36,096 bases of DNA from Circinella umbellata. Taxonomy: Eukaryota; Mucoromycota; Mucoromycetes; Mucorales; Lichtheimiaceae. The stretch is taken from NCBI GenBank assembly GCA_025093555.1, contig JAIWNF010000136.1, positions 1-36,096 on the forward strand. Reading direction: 5' to 3'. The position numbers and the translations under genes were made by a program. Of this stretch, positions 9,720-21,535 are shown piece after piece. Position 1 is the first letter of the stretch, and each line of letters starts with the position of its first letter. The notes beneath the pieces are model-generated. The model was not told the DNA's origin, searched no databases, and worked only from the letters and a program-made list of their open reading frames with translations.

Positions 9720-12700
9720 TTAACCAGTTGTCTTGCGAGGCAGAGGAATGACAACAAGTTTATCAGGACCATTCGGTGCAACAGCAATTGGCGAGAAAAT
9801 ACGATGAACGGGTAATATACATTCCAAGGTCATCCTGCGGAAGTGATTACAACATTCCATCAGACCGTGGGATCTTTGAGCTGCAATGGATGCAAAATCT
9901 GATGACTTTGCATACCAATTGACAAATGCAAAGGTATGATCAAAGTATCCAGTACTGTTCCCTTGATGCAAACGGATGCAGTGAACAAAGAAATATGCGA
10001 TTCTACCATATCGCATTTCAGTTTGTTGATGGCCTTCACGAATATATGGATTGCCATTGTTATCTGTTTCCAAGAAAAGCGCCTGTATGTCGATACCTTT
10101 TTTTGATCTTGCCTCGTCACTTCTATAGAGTTGCCCGAGCATGTTAATTGACAGCATTTTCTGGATTATATCCCAACCATTTCACCAGGTGCATCAACAT
10201 CTTCAATATGATAGCTCTTGAAGATATCATATGGGTACATATGTCGGTAATATGCCAACAGCAAGTCATAATGATCGTCACTGATTGGAACATGTGGTTT
10301 AAGGTCGAGAGGAAAAGTTGATGGTGGTAGTGCTTCCCAACCTGATACTTCCAGTCTACCATTCCATTTCTCGGCATAATTGACGAAGGTGTTCAAGTCA
10401 AATTCGGTGGCATTAATTGTGGAGTCAATAAGAGGCGGAGATAACTGTGGTGCAAGTCTTGTAAGGATTTTTAAAAAGTCGGGTTCGCCAGCAAACCAAC
10501 GACTTTTTTCAGCAACAAATTGTCAGCAAAACCAAGTTCTAAAAATCCGCGCATATACGTCGTTTCGAAGCTATCCTTGCGATTCGTATTGATACTCTTT
10601 AACAAGCCATTATAACGTTCGAAATTCAAATTCCAAACGCTATAGATCGGACCGAAGTCATATATTTGCGACCTTAAATGCAAGTGTGAATGCATGTTCG
10701 GCGTTATTTCTTGACAACCATACAACTCCTCGCATTCAGCACAAAATTGTTTCAAGAGCAGATGGGCACGATCTATCTCGTTCGCAGTGATTGAAGGGCC
10801 AGCAAGAAGTTTATTTGCACGTACAAACTTGAGCCAAATCTTGAGGTGTTGGGGAGGAAGACGATCTTTAAGTAGGATCGAAGAAAGTGCAAGGACCCAC
10901 GTTCTCCATTCAGCACCTTTCATAAAGGCAAAGTGACCGCCAATCTTAGACTTGGAGATCTCAAATCCTGGAGGAAGTTCGATCTGTTCAGCCTCTCTTT
11001 GCATCTCTGCGAAATGGTCTTTTGTCAATAATGGTTTTCCTGTTCTAGGATTTACCATTCTTCTCCACAACTCCATCATTCTTTTGCACGTTCCGAGGTA
11101 CAGGTTATGAAAGGATCCAGCAATACCTGATGTGATCGTTGGAAGTACTTGAGGCGACATAATGGGACCATCTTGTGCCATACTCATTTTCGATTCGCTC
11201 TCGTTCTTGGGGTGTTCTGGCTGCCTTCCACTTTTCAGCTCCTTCAGCATTTTTTGCCTCATCACGATCCTGCCAAGCGAAATCGAATCCACCCCAGTTA
11301 CGCAATGTTGATCCTGGGAGCTGTGTAAACTTACGATCGCATCGGTAACACGCAGAAAAAGATTGGATACCAGTAAATGCACCAACCTTCCGAGCTGCTG
11401 GTATATCGCAATTTACTGACAACAAAACGGCACGCATGGTTGGCGAATTTGGATCATTAGAAACGGATACTCCTTCATAAAGTTTCTCCAATTCCTTCAC
11501 CAGTGGTTCCATGTAATGGTTCATTTGATGCTTGCTTGGTTCCTTTGGACCAGGGAGAGTTCCTTTTTTTTTATATATTTATGTAAAAAATATTATGTAT
11601 GAGGTCGGTTGCATCAAAACTGATATAATATTTATTCTATAGAAAAAAATCGTTTTTACCTATTAATAGGATATTGCTTGGTAAGTTTCTTTGGGAATGT
11701 GGTAGATTTAAAATTGACAAATAAATAGCACCGCAACTATAGGAAGGGCCATTCTCGAAGGGGGAAAACCTATTATGGTCTGTATTTTAGTTTACACTCA
11801 AATATATTACACTTAATATTCAATTTTATCACGCACAAATATATTTCTTTTTTTTTCTTTGCAAGAAAGGGATTATAGATATTACCAGTCAACATTTAAT
11901 GCAAATTGGATCGAATGCTTATCTTCAATAAATGTTCTGCCGTTGTTATCCTTTATTTCGCTCCACATATTACCATCATATATATCATAGTAGACATCAG
12001 TGGTTTGTTGTCGATATCTCCATGCGTTGATTTGCTCGTAAAAATTAGATCGTCGAAACATTATCTGTAATCCTTTAATAACAGAATGGTAAGGATATTC
12101 CTTTAACTGTTGATTTTTTTTACAAGATCCATTTTTGAAAAGCTGTTCGTTACATAGCTTTGCAGACCAAGTAGATGACGGGTGGTGAGGATATTCATTA
12201 TGATACATAATGTTTGTTCGCTAGCGAGTAGGACATCGAGAGTATATATTTTGTGACATTTTTTACAGGCAACATATCGTGTTAAACCCTCTTCAAAAAT
12301 ATCAACACCCATATGTTGACGAAGGATTGACAACTTTTGGGTAATTTAGGGCAAGAGGTATTGGTGTAGGAGACGATTATATTAATGAATGCCATTAATA
12401 TTTCGGCGGCAACTTCAGAAAGGTATTGTCGTTGAAATAGGATGATAAAGAGACCAATGAACATATACAACTTATCAAAAGCTGGTACAGGTTCTATAGT
12501 ATAAGAATAGGATCCAATAAATAATTGAGATAAAAAAATAAACTTTGAAAAATAAATAAATCGCACCTTCATCCATAGAATTATCATTATCGACTGTTTC
12601 CTTGGCATCTTCCCAAGTATTTGTTGGGTCAGCAACTATTACAGGTGGTTGTTGATCTCCAAAATCATAGTCATCAAAATCAGTCAACTCTTCTGGCTCT

Positions 12701-13012
12701 GGATCGAGCACAGATTCCAGCATAATGGACACTGTTTCAGCTGCATCAACTACAAATTTTGCTCTCAGTTAAAATGATATCTTAATATTGTAATAAAAAA
12801 TAAATCTCTACCATTGTCATCAAGATCCATCATATCCTCATCGCCTTGATTCGCGATCCATTCATCATAAAGATCTGTGGTATAATCGCGCTTATGACGA
12901 TGTTCAGTACTTTCTTTTTGATGAATGAATTTTTCAGGTCGTGTACTCATTTGAAAACACTGGTTGCAAAACATTTTTTGATCCCATAATAAATTTCAGA
13001 AGCTGTCTGCAT
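9720..13012 (-). pseudogene. tnp2-type CACTA transposase, copy A, seven single-base deletions
   Basis: Five exons on the minus strand: 13012-12812, 12749-12567, 12493-11886, 11769-11660 and 11562-9720. Compared with copy B, exon 1 is 1 base shorter, exon 3 is 2 shorter and exon 5 is 4 shorter after removing B's insertion. These are seven deletions, near 12972, 12340, 12200, 11163, 11112, 10520 and 10170. Motifs: a Cys/His N-terminus (CNQCFQMS), CKKCHKIYTL, NVDW then FENGPSYSCGAIYLSI, GPKEPS, CDIPAARKVGAFTG with CYRCDRKF, PNMHSHLHL and NFERYNG. These are the landmarks of the tnp2 family; the probable DDE acids are Asp in CDIP, Asp before FHN and Glu in FERYNG. The enzyme would cut and paste elements ending CACTG. 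It is dead as sequenced. The ends match the element's own layout, convergent with accessory gene 2. Confidence 0.85.
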
Positions 13013-13130
13013 TTTGGGAAAAAAGAAAAAAAAACTAAATAGCAAAGAAAAGTAATGAGGTATTACAATGCTCAACGAATATCGCGTAACTTAATATTTA
13101 TTTTGTGTAAGATAACTTTTTATTTGAACA

Positions 13131-13284
13131 CGTTTGAGAATACTCAAACTAAGCGTTTGAGCGACCTGGTTACTCAAACTACTGATTTGAGCGGTTTGAG
13201 CCAGCTCAAATTATTCAGGGGCGTTTGAGCCGCTCAAACCAGCTCAAACCCAAAAGTTTTAGCAAGACCGATTTTCTCAAACCA
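13131..13284. repeat. Subterminal GCTCAAAC/GTTTGAGC array, right end of A
   Basis: About ten copies of the motif in both orientations in 150 bp, directly inside the CCAGTG end. The same motif lines the left end. Confidence 0.85.
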
Positions 13285-13300
13285 CCTTTTAAGTCCAGTG

Positions 13301-13746
13301 GTCGTATTTTTTTATTGATAAAACCACGGAGAGATAATCACAAAGAGAGAATATAAATATGATAGATGATATAAACACGAAGAATAATATAACCACACAG
13401 GTAGATATAACCACACAGGAAAATACCACAAAGATAGAGAATAGAATATAGGGTAGATATAAGATATCCTTTTTTATTTAATAAAATAATCCACTATTTA
13501 TATATTTTCTAAAACTACTGCGGATGCATACAATAATGATAATAATAAGAATAATGTCACTGCGGATGATAATGATGAGTAATAAATAATAATAATAATA
13601 ATGTTACTGCGGATGATAATGATGAGTGATAAATAATAATAATATTACTGCGGATGATAGTGCTAAACAATAACAGAGAATTAAAAGAGAGCCGCAGTAA
13701 AAGAAGTATATTCGGTATTAAAAATAACCGATTAATAATTACGACA
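13301..13746 (-). repeat. 3' LTR of gypsy 1 (main part)
   Basis: Matches 16718-17163 at all but two of 446 bases. Its terminal TGTC lies at 4029-4032, on the far side of CACTA-like element A, with GTC present on both sides as the duplicated target. The LTR contains several copies of an ACTGCGGATGATAATGATGA motif within ATA/ATG-rich sequence. Confidence 0.9.
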
Positions 13747-16697
13747 ATACCTCCTCCCCAAACTGTTGGTCGTCTCTGACCAATGCTAAGGTATTTGATA
13801 GATTTGTTTGGTAAAATTCGCGAGTTGCAGCACGAGCAGCAGTAGGATCAAACCATGGTGTTGTAGGCATTTCTTTTACATGGATTGGCCGGAGACGATC
13901 AGTATGAACCCATGATCCATATTCTTTACCATGAAGATCTTTTAATTTGTAGGTATCATAATCCAAATTGCGATCCAGAACAATATAAGGTCCTTTCCAG
14001 TTGAATTCTAAGCTTAATTTTTGTTCATGTCTCATAAGGACATGGTCACCAACCGAAAAAACTTGATGCTTTAATACTGAATCCCAAATCGCCTTATCCT
14101 TTTTCGCATTTGCACGTAATCGTTCAATAGCATCAGCCTGAGCTTCTGTTAAACGGATTAATTCAGCTTTGCGTAAGATGGTCATAGCTTCCGAATCTTG
14201 AATTGGATCAATTTCTTGGCTAACCTTGGGAGGTAAAATATCACCAGGTATCTTCGGTTCAACACCATATACCATGAAAAATGGGCTAAGACCAGTAGTA
14301 CGGTGTTTACGAATGTTACTTGCAAATGTAGCTTAAACTAAAAATTCATCCCATCTATGAATTTCACCATTAACATATTTCCGGATCATTTGTTTGAGAA
14401 CAAAATTTTCACGTTCGATTTTGGAATTTGATCTTGGATGGAAGCTAAAAGTAAGCTTGTGATGGATCTTGACGCGTCCCAGGTAAAAGTTTAATACTTT
14501 AGACATGAAATTACTACCACAGTCCGTTAGAATTTCTGCAGGGCAACCAAAACGCATTACAATTTCATTATAAATAAAATCGGCAATAGCTTGACCTGTA
14601 GCATCAGGGACTGCACAAGTAATAGTGCAATTGGTGGCATAATCGACTGCAGCAAGTATCCAGCGGTTACCATTGATTGTGCAAGGAAGTTCGCCCATAA
14701 AATCTAAATGCCAACAGGAAAAAGGCTCAGGTACATCCAATGGTTTCATAGGAGCATGATGAATACCACGATCAGCATTGGCACCAAGTTGACATTGGGG
14801 GCATGTGCGGATCCAATTTTGGATGTCATCCTTCATATTTGGCCACCACCAACGCTTCTTGATAATGTCAGTTAATGTTAATCGACCCGGATGACCAAAA
14901 CTGGCATGAAAATGGTGTACAAGGTCAGCACGACGAGCAAACAATGCAAAACGGATTTCTTGTACCTCAGTTCCGATTTTTACTTTTCGATATACTTGGT
15001 TATCCCATACCACAAACTTGTTCTGATGTTCTGATAGTAAGTCCTTGTACATGGATGGCCACTGAGATTCATTAAAAGTATAAAATTTTGGCCAGTCAGA
15101 TTCTTCAATTGATTTTATGGCATACAAATAATCCGGTTCCATAGATGTGTCTGCAGGTAAACATTCTGGGCCATCTCTTTGTGATAGTAAGTCAGGAATA
15201 ACATTTTCTATCCCTTTTTTGTATTGAATGGTAGGGTCATATAATTCTAATTCAGCCATCCAACGTATAAGACGTGGTGGTGGTGGTTTTCGATGAGATC
15301 TGAAATAAACTAATGGATGATGATCTGTGCGGACAACAAAATGACGACCTTCCACAAAGCAGCGCCAAATTCGTAATGCATGTAAAATAGCTAATAATTC
15401 CCGTTCTTGCACTGGGTATGCTCGTTCAGCCATGGATAACTTCTTTGATTCGAAAGCAATCGGATGCATAAGACCGTCGTCACCTTCTTGCATTAATACG
15501 CCACCAACAGAATAATCGGAGCTGTCCACCTCAATGATGTATGATTTTTCTGGATCAGGGGGTAGTAACACAGGAGCAGCAGTCATACAATGTTTTATTT
15601 TTTCAAACGCGGCTTGGCATTTTTGAGTCCAAACAGTACTTCTTTTCTTTGCACCAGTACCTTTTGTCAAATCAGTTAAACACGACGTAATCGAACTAAA
15701 CCCACGAATGAAGTGACGATAATGGGAACAAAGACCGATGAATTGACGCACCATTTGTACGTTTTTTGGGACTGGCCATTCTTGAATCGCTTTTACTTTT
15801 GATTTCGATGGTAAAATACCATTGGCCGAGATATGGAAACCAACAAACCCGAGTTCAGTTTTGAACAGTTCTGTTTTCTTGATATTTGCAACTAACTTGG
15901 CATCACCTAAACGATCGAGTACCTGACGTACATGTTGTTCATGTTCTTGTTCTGTTTTGCTATAAATTAAAATATCATCAAGATACACCAACGCAAATTT
16001 ATCAATACAATCACCGAGCGCCTTGTTGATCATAGCTTGAAAAACAGGTGGAGCATTACGTAAACCAAAAGGCAGCACAAGCCATTCAAATGAGCCATAA
16101 CGTGTATTGAATGCAGTTTTTGATATATCCTCAGTTTTGATTTTTACTTGATGATATCCACTCTTAAGGTCAATAGTTGAAAAATATCTTGCTTGTGATA
16201 AACGCTCTAAACATTCATCAATACGTGGTAGCGGGTGAGAATGGCGTTTTGTAACTTGATTTAAAGCACGATAATCGACACAAAGACGCATTTCACTATT
16301 TTTCTTTCGTACAAACAGAACAGGTGCACCCCAAGGAGACATACTTGGTTGGATTAAACCAAGGGCAAGTAATTCATCTAGTTGTTTCCATAGTTCATCC
16401 AGCTCCAATGGGCTCATTTTGTATGGTGGACGATTAATAGGCTCAGCATCTCCTGTATCAATAACATGATGGATCTCACGGTCTGGTGGTACACCAGGTA
16501 GTTTATCCATAAAAACGTCGGGATATTCCTTGCAAAATTGTTGGAGTTTGTCGTCTTGGGGTTGCTCCTCCTCTTCGCGAACAATGTTTGGATAACACAC
16601 AAATAACTCTTCTACTTGTTTGTTCAGGTAATTGTCTAGTAACAAATTCTTGCACCACAAAATCTTGTTGTTGTTCACTGGTAAAAGGATCGTTCAT
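13739..16697 (-). pseudogene. pol: Gypsy 1 pol remnant (RT-RNase H-integrase) with deleted gag/protease
   Basis: The pol frame runs from about 16678 to 13739. Seen in order: a protease-RT linker (KLPGVPPDREIHHVIDTGD), reverse transcriptase with YLDDILIYS, RNase H (EVDSSDYSVGGVL), an HHCC integrase finger (GHPGR...CPQCQL) and the integrase core (WHLDFMGELP, ILTDCGSNF, SKIERE). The C-terminal domain has HTDRLRPIH. A TAA at 14333-14335 interrupts the frame within the integrase and the same frame continues to TAA at 13739, inside the LTR. Upstream, a short gag-like start at 16697 (MNDPFTSEQQ) runs directly into the linker in another frame, so gag and the protease DSGA region present in gypsy 2 are missing. 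Compared with gypsy 2 the core is well kept. It cannot be autonomous. Confidence 0.88.
13747..13762 (-). promoter_or_regulatory. Polypurine tract of gypsy 1
   Basis: On the minus strand TTTGGGGAGGAGGTAT directly precedes the 3' LTR, where a plus-strand primer is expected. It overlaps the end of the pol frame. Confidence 0.75.
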
Positions 16698-16706
16698 TTT
16701 TACTGT

Positions 16707-16714
16707 CGCTACCA
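16707..16714 (-). promoter_or_regulatory. Primer-binding site of gypsy 1 (initiator-Met tRNA type)
   Basis: On the minus strand TGGTAGCG follows the 5' LTR after three bases (TTT offset). This octamer complements the 3' end of fungal initiator-Met tRNA and is the primer site known from Ty3. Confidence 0.75.
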
Positions 16715-16716
16715 AA

Positions 16717-17163
16717 TGTCGTATTTTTTTATTGATAAAACCACGGAGAGATAATCACAAAGAGAGAATATAAATATGATAGATAATATAAACACGAAGA
16801 ATAATATAACCACACAGGTAGATATAACCACACAGGAAAATACCACAAAGATAGAGAATAGAATATAGGGTAGATATAAGATATCCTTTTTTATTTAATA
16901 AAATAATCCACTATTTATATATTTTCTAAAACTACTGCGGATGCATACAATAATGATAATAATAAGAATAATGTCACTGCGGATAATAATGATGAGTAAT
17001 AAATAATAATAATAATAATGTTACTGCGGATGATAATGATGAGTGATAAATAATAATAATATTACTGCGGATGATAGTGCTAAACAATAACAGAGAATTA
17101 AAAGAGAGCCGCAGTAAAAGAAGTATATTCGGTATTAAAAATAACCGATTAATAATTACGACA
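16717..17163 (-). repeat. 5' LTR of gypsy 1
   Basis: 447 bp ending in the inverted repeat TGTCGTA...TACGACA. Next to its inner end lies the primer-binding site. Its outer end abuts GTAG, one base away from the start of CACTA-like element B. Confidence 0.9.
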
Positions 17164-17196
17164 GTAGCCACTGGATATAAAATATTTTTTTAGCCA

Positions 17197-17394
17197 GCTC
17201 AAACTCGGCTCAAACCACATGATATGTTTGAGCTCGTTTGAGCTGGCTAAGTTATTAGGTTTGAGAAAGTTGGAAAATCAAAAACCAAGTATTTTATCTG
17301 CTCAAACCTGTTAAAACAAGTAGTTTGACCAGCTCAAACTTGATCAAACTTTTAGTTTTAGCGGTTTGAGCACACTCAATCCATGATTTTGAGA
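17197..17394. repeat. Subterminal GCTCAAAC/GTTTGAGC array, left end of B
   Basis: Same motif, spacing and orientation pattern as 4061-4256 in A, including the paired GTTTGAGCTCGTTTGAGC. Confidence 0.85.
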
Positions 17395-17395
17395 A

Positions 17396-19521
17396 TTAGA
17401 AGATAATGATGATAGGTTTAAAACGACTTTAGTTTACTTCTCTATTGGCTTATGTTCCATATTACACTTTTCAATCAATACATTATATTGGTGGGTTTTT
17501 TTACTCATAGTATACACAGCCTTTAGTATTGGCTCATTTCTTTCAGACATTTTATAATTATCATTTGGTATTGGTTTGTTATTCTTTTGAATTGCTCAAC
17601 ACGTTTTCTTTTTATTTCCTTTTATATACATAAAGAAGTGTCTTTTGTTTATTTTCTATTATTATTTTTTTATTTACTCTACTAAAATAAATATATAATT
17701 CCTACTATAATAAGAACTAAACTACTTTATCTAGGTTTACAATATTACTACTCTTCGTTTACTATATAACGAACTAAACATGATCTATTTAAAATACCTT
17801 GGAATATATACAACTATAAATATATAACAAAGATATGATGTAAATAAATAACATGACATGAATCAAAGTGATAAAGAGCGAAATAACAGCATACGATCCT
17901 ATATAAAAAAAAGAATTCGAGCATATGAGAAAATAACCCAACATGTTGAAGAAGAATTAGTTATACCATAAATAATATTCACCAAAAACATTGAAGAAAA
18001 GATTAGTCATATTATAAAAAGCATCTTCACGCGATAATATAAAAAAAAGATTGATCAAATCAAACCATAAATAAGATAGTTACCGAATAATTTGAAGCAA
18101 GAGAAAGATAACATGTTTCTATGGGAATCGTTACTATAAAAAATACATAATATTCATGAGAAATCAAGAAAATCATGCGATATATACATGAAAAAGAACA
18201 AGTACATACCTGCCAAATCTTTAAGCTTAAAGAAGTTGCTTATTATTTAAAGTAAAATATCTATATATTTTAATTTCCTTTTTTTTTGTCCCATTTATGA
18301 TTCACCTATTACTAGTCTTTCACTATTTACCCTGGCTTTTACCAAACACGTTCTTTATAATACAGTCAATAGTTGGCATGGGTGTACCTTAAGAAACTAT
18401 TCTATGAATCAGTGGGTATGATTGATGAGTAAGAATATCCAAGTTGATGTAAAAGGGTCATGTAAGCAAGTAGAAAAAAGAGATACTGGCACCTGTGTCA
18501 AAGTACGAGACGCGCGTATAGCTTTGTTTCAAGCAGAAGTAGATATAGTAAATGGGAATAGACAAAATAAAAAAAATGACAGATAAAAAAGCAGATATTT
18601 TAGGACCTGCAAATCAATATTCAATGAATACACGGAGATAGGGCACACAAGTACACACAAAAAAAAAGAAAAAAAAGAGTAGTTACTACCTGCAGTAAGC
18701 ATAAAACATATAGATATCATCAAGTAAGCAAGAGTATAAGAGCCGGATAAAAACAAGGATGTGGTTAATGAATAAAAAGATTAAAGATTAGATTCAGGGC
18801 AAAATATGAGTAAAAGAGTACGCGTAATCCGGCCAAAAAAAGAACATTACAACTACCCGTGTTAAACATAAGAACCAACATATAAACTCCATTACCTTAC
18901 AAGAGCATCTATGTATAAGATTAAAAAAGAGGGAATCAGTACTGGTGTTATAGTCAAAGATGATAATAATAGATTATTTTAAAGATGGAGTGAAATTTAC
19001 GTTGTGTCATTTTGTTGGAGTAAAGAGGAGTAGAGTAAAAGATAGTTGCTAAAAAAGAAGAATAAAAATAATGACCAAATTAGGCCATTTATATTAGGTT
19101 AGCCAAATTGGGACAAGAAGAATCTTTTTATGTTATCATGGCGTTGTCTATTTGACTAAGGTGTGTGATCACCATATGTACTGCGACGTTGTTTTTTCTG
19201 CATAATAAATAAAATAACATTATCATTCATATAACTTACCATTTATAATTTTTTAAAAGAACTTCCAATAATAAAAACGGTACTCGTTATTTTTTTTTTG
19301 GTAAATGAGCTAATTTTTAAGAGGTGCAGCTGTGTATAATTATTTTACCACAACAAGTGAGACTTTAATGCATAAATTTGTCATTAGTATCTCTTGAAAG
19401 GGAAATAAATAACAACAACAAAAATATAAATATAAAGTTGCGAATGTAAATTAATGACCTTTTGTTTCAATAACTTCTCATTAAATAAACACCTCCTCTT
19501 ACTATGAATAATTCTTTTATA
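17396..19521. other. Non-coding 5' region of element B
   Basis: Homologous to 4263-6337. It conserves a 30-bp block around 18507-18537 (ACGCGCGTATAGCTTTGTTT) and two or three of the TACCTG/CACCTG sites (18207, 18490, 18687). The frame at 18529-18756 is not the counterpart of the frame in A, supporting a non-coding nature. Confidence 0.6.
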
Positions 19522-20827
19522 ATGGATGATAACTTCGACGATTTTACTGAGAGATACAGCAGTACAGCAACTCCTGCTCAAGACGTACCTGGTTGTAATA
19601 CTTTGAGATCCTTAGAGAATGGCGCTCGTGCATTTAATGGGAACAGTACCCTTTGGGCTGAAATGGGTAAAATGCATACTTGGATCAACACTGCACAATC
19701 CAAGTTCACCCACTTCGAAAATAAGCGGAGACTCAAGGTAGTGTCATTGACACTGTCAAAAAGCAGAACGCCTTGCTGAAGCAAGAGATCCAAGAGTTGA
19801 AAGAACAGGTCGAGAAGAGTACCAAAAAGAAGACTTGTAGTCCACGTGAAAAATTACTTTCGGTAATATTGATACTTTTTTAATATAATCTATTTGATAA
19901 TTCATCATAATATTAAGGCAATACACGGTTGATATTATTTTAATTAGGGCTTCATGAGAAAACACTACAAGGGCAAGATGGTCCCAGAAGGAGTTGTCTG
20001 GAATTTTGACTATGATTTTCATCATGAAGAAAATATCATAGTCAAAAATATTCTTATAAACTATGCTCTAAAGACGGCGGATGATTTGGGATATGTGTGG
20101 ACGAATGAAGTCATTGAGGAAAAATTATATATTGTATATAAGAATGAAAAGTACAGAGATGGCCTTAGTCTGGAACGGGTAGAAAAAGGGAGAAAAGCAT
20201 CCCAGAAAAATAGTATTCGAAATAAGGTCAGTAAACGAGTCCATTATTAAGTGTGGCATATTTATCTGTTAAAAGAAAAGAGAAAAGTGGTTTTATCATA
20301 AAGCTAACTAAAAGTTATATAATAGAAATACCATGCCCACAAAAATATATACCAGGAGAATCATGAAGCTCTCCTAGCCGAATTTAAAGATGCCGATCTC
20401 CTTATTGATCGCGAGCTCATGTCAGATGAGGAAGATCTGTATGACGAGTATAGAGTGGTCGAGAAGAAGGCAGTGCTGTGTCCATCGTGGCGATCTGATG
20501 AAGTAATGAATTTTCTTTGGAGGAGCATATATAATATATATACTCAATGTGATTCAGCTGTTTCTAACATATATATTTGCAACAGGGAAATCTTTTTTAT
20601 AAAAAGTTAGATGAGCTGGTTCATAAACTAAGAAAAGGGTAACTGGTGTGAAGCGTGTTCGTGGCGATCAGTACGTTACGGAAAAGGAGCTATCAAAAAG
20701 TAAGCGAATATGCTTGCCTTCTTGGGCCGTAGTTCCATTGGTAGAACCGCCTGTTTTATCAGTTCAACCTGATAATTCAGAACAACATATAAGCCCAGTT
20801 CAACCTGAGGCTCTTTCCGAACAATAA
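19522..20827 (+). pseudogene. CACTA accessory gene 1, copy B, two frameshifts
   Basis: Counterpart of 6338-7637, with exons 19522-19862, 19948-20226, 20326-20502 and 20586-20827. Exons 2 and 3 match A's lengths exactly (279 and 177). Exon 1 is one base shorter, with a deletion near 19721 just after THFE that throws the coiled coil out of frame. Exon 4 is also one base shorter, with a deletion near 20625 that leads to TAA at 20640. Elsewhere conserved landmarks remain (HYKGKMVPEG, DLMSDEEDLYDE, VLCPSWRSDE). Exons 1-3 differ from A at many sites, while the last 130 bases of the gene and its 3' flank are almost identical, which hints at recombination between copies. Not expected to give a full protein. 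Confidence 0.82.
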
Positions 20828-21535
20828 TTATTCCTTTTTATTTTAAATAAATAATGCTCACATGGTAGGGTGGTTGGGTTGGGCATGGGCTTTTTTAAGC
20901 TTAAAACAAAATTCTTTTTATAATTTTTAGTTTTGGAGATAAACTTTATATTATGTGAGATTCAAAGAAAATAAAAAGCAGATGTAAATGGAGATGCATT
21001 GGCTCAACAAGTAGATTTTACAATATAATATAGTTCACAAGTAAATAATAGAAGCATAACATTCAAAAAAATTCTTAATAAAAAAACATCAAAATCAAAC
21101 TTGTACGTGTGAAGTATGTTGTCAAAGGTATCGGACACCTATATTTGGTATTTTGTTGTCTATAAGCTGTGATACAATTTATTTTTGCCACACAATTTCT
21201 TCAACTACTTTTTTTTTTCTCACCATCTTTTTAATGATTGCTTCTTTCTTTATAAAAACTACTGTGATAAACTATTTATATTAATGAATGTTCCATTTGA
21301 TTGACAAATCTATTTTTTTAGGAGTAGTGAGGTATGTAATATTAGTAATGTTTAATAGCCTTTTTTAGTTCAAGATAGAATAAGCAAATCGTCGCCACTT
21401 TTTTTTGTGCTACTTCTTTGTTTGGTATGTTGAAAACACCCAAGTATGGTTATGGATCCCAAACAAAAGTATATAAAGGTTTGGAATCTGCAATAGCATG
21501 GACGTTACTCTTTTTATATTATTATTTTTATTATT
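20828..21535 (+). other. Spacer between accessory genes in B
   Basis: Close match to 7638-8309, with a few short indels. It includes the conserved TATATAAAG at 21470-21478 before accessory gene 2. No gene of its own. Confidence 0.6.

Larger units (their letters stand above)
4033..13300. mobile_element. CACTA-like (En/Spm-type) element A, complete ends, TSD GTC
   Basis: Begins CACTGGACATAAA and ends TTTTAAGTCCAGTG, imperfect inverted repeats with CACTG termini. GTC flanks both sides (4030-4032, 13301-13303), the 3-bp duplication typical of CACTA elements. Removing the element and one GTC gives an uninterrupted gypsy LTR end (TGTCGTATTT). GCTCAAAC/GTTTGAGC motifs are dense inside both ends. 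It carries two plus-strand spliced genes (6338-7637 and 8310-9014) and a minus-strand tnp2 transposase (9720-13012). Element B at 17169-31555 is a second copy in the same orientation. Confidence 0.85.
4029..17163 (-). mobile_element. Ty3/gypsy retrotransposon 1, split by a CACTA-like element
   Basis: Minus-strand element with its 5' LTR at 16717-17163. The 3' LTR is in two pieces, TGTC at 4029-4032 and the rest at 13301-13746, because CACTA-like element A was inserted between them. Flanks are GTAG at 4025-4028 and GTAG at 17164-17167, a 4-bp target duplication. The internal region (13747-16716) is only about 3 kb. It keeps reverse transcriptase, RNase H and integrase but has lost most of gag and the protease, so it is defective. 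The LTRs differ at only two positions (13368/16785 and 13567/16984), which points to a recent insertion. Confidence 0.85.

Noticed and set aside
14875..15075. Plus-strand frame overlapping gypsy 1 integrase
   Set aside because: Shadow of the pol frame on the other strand with no motif of its own.
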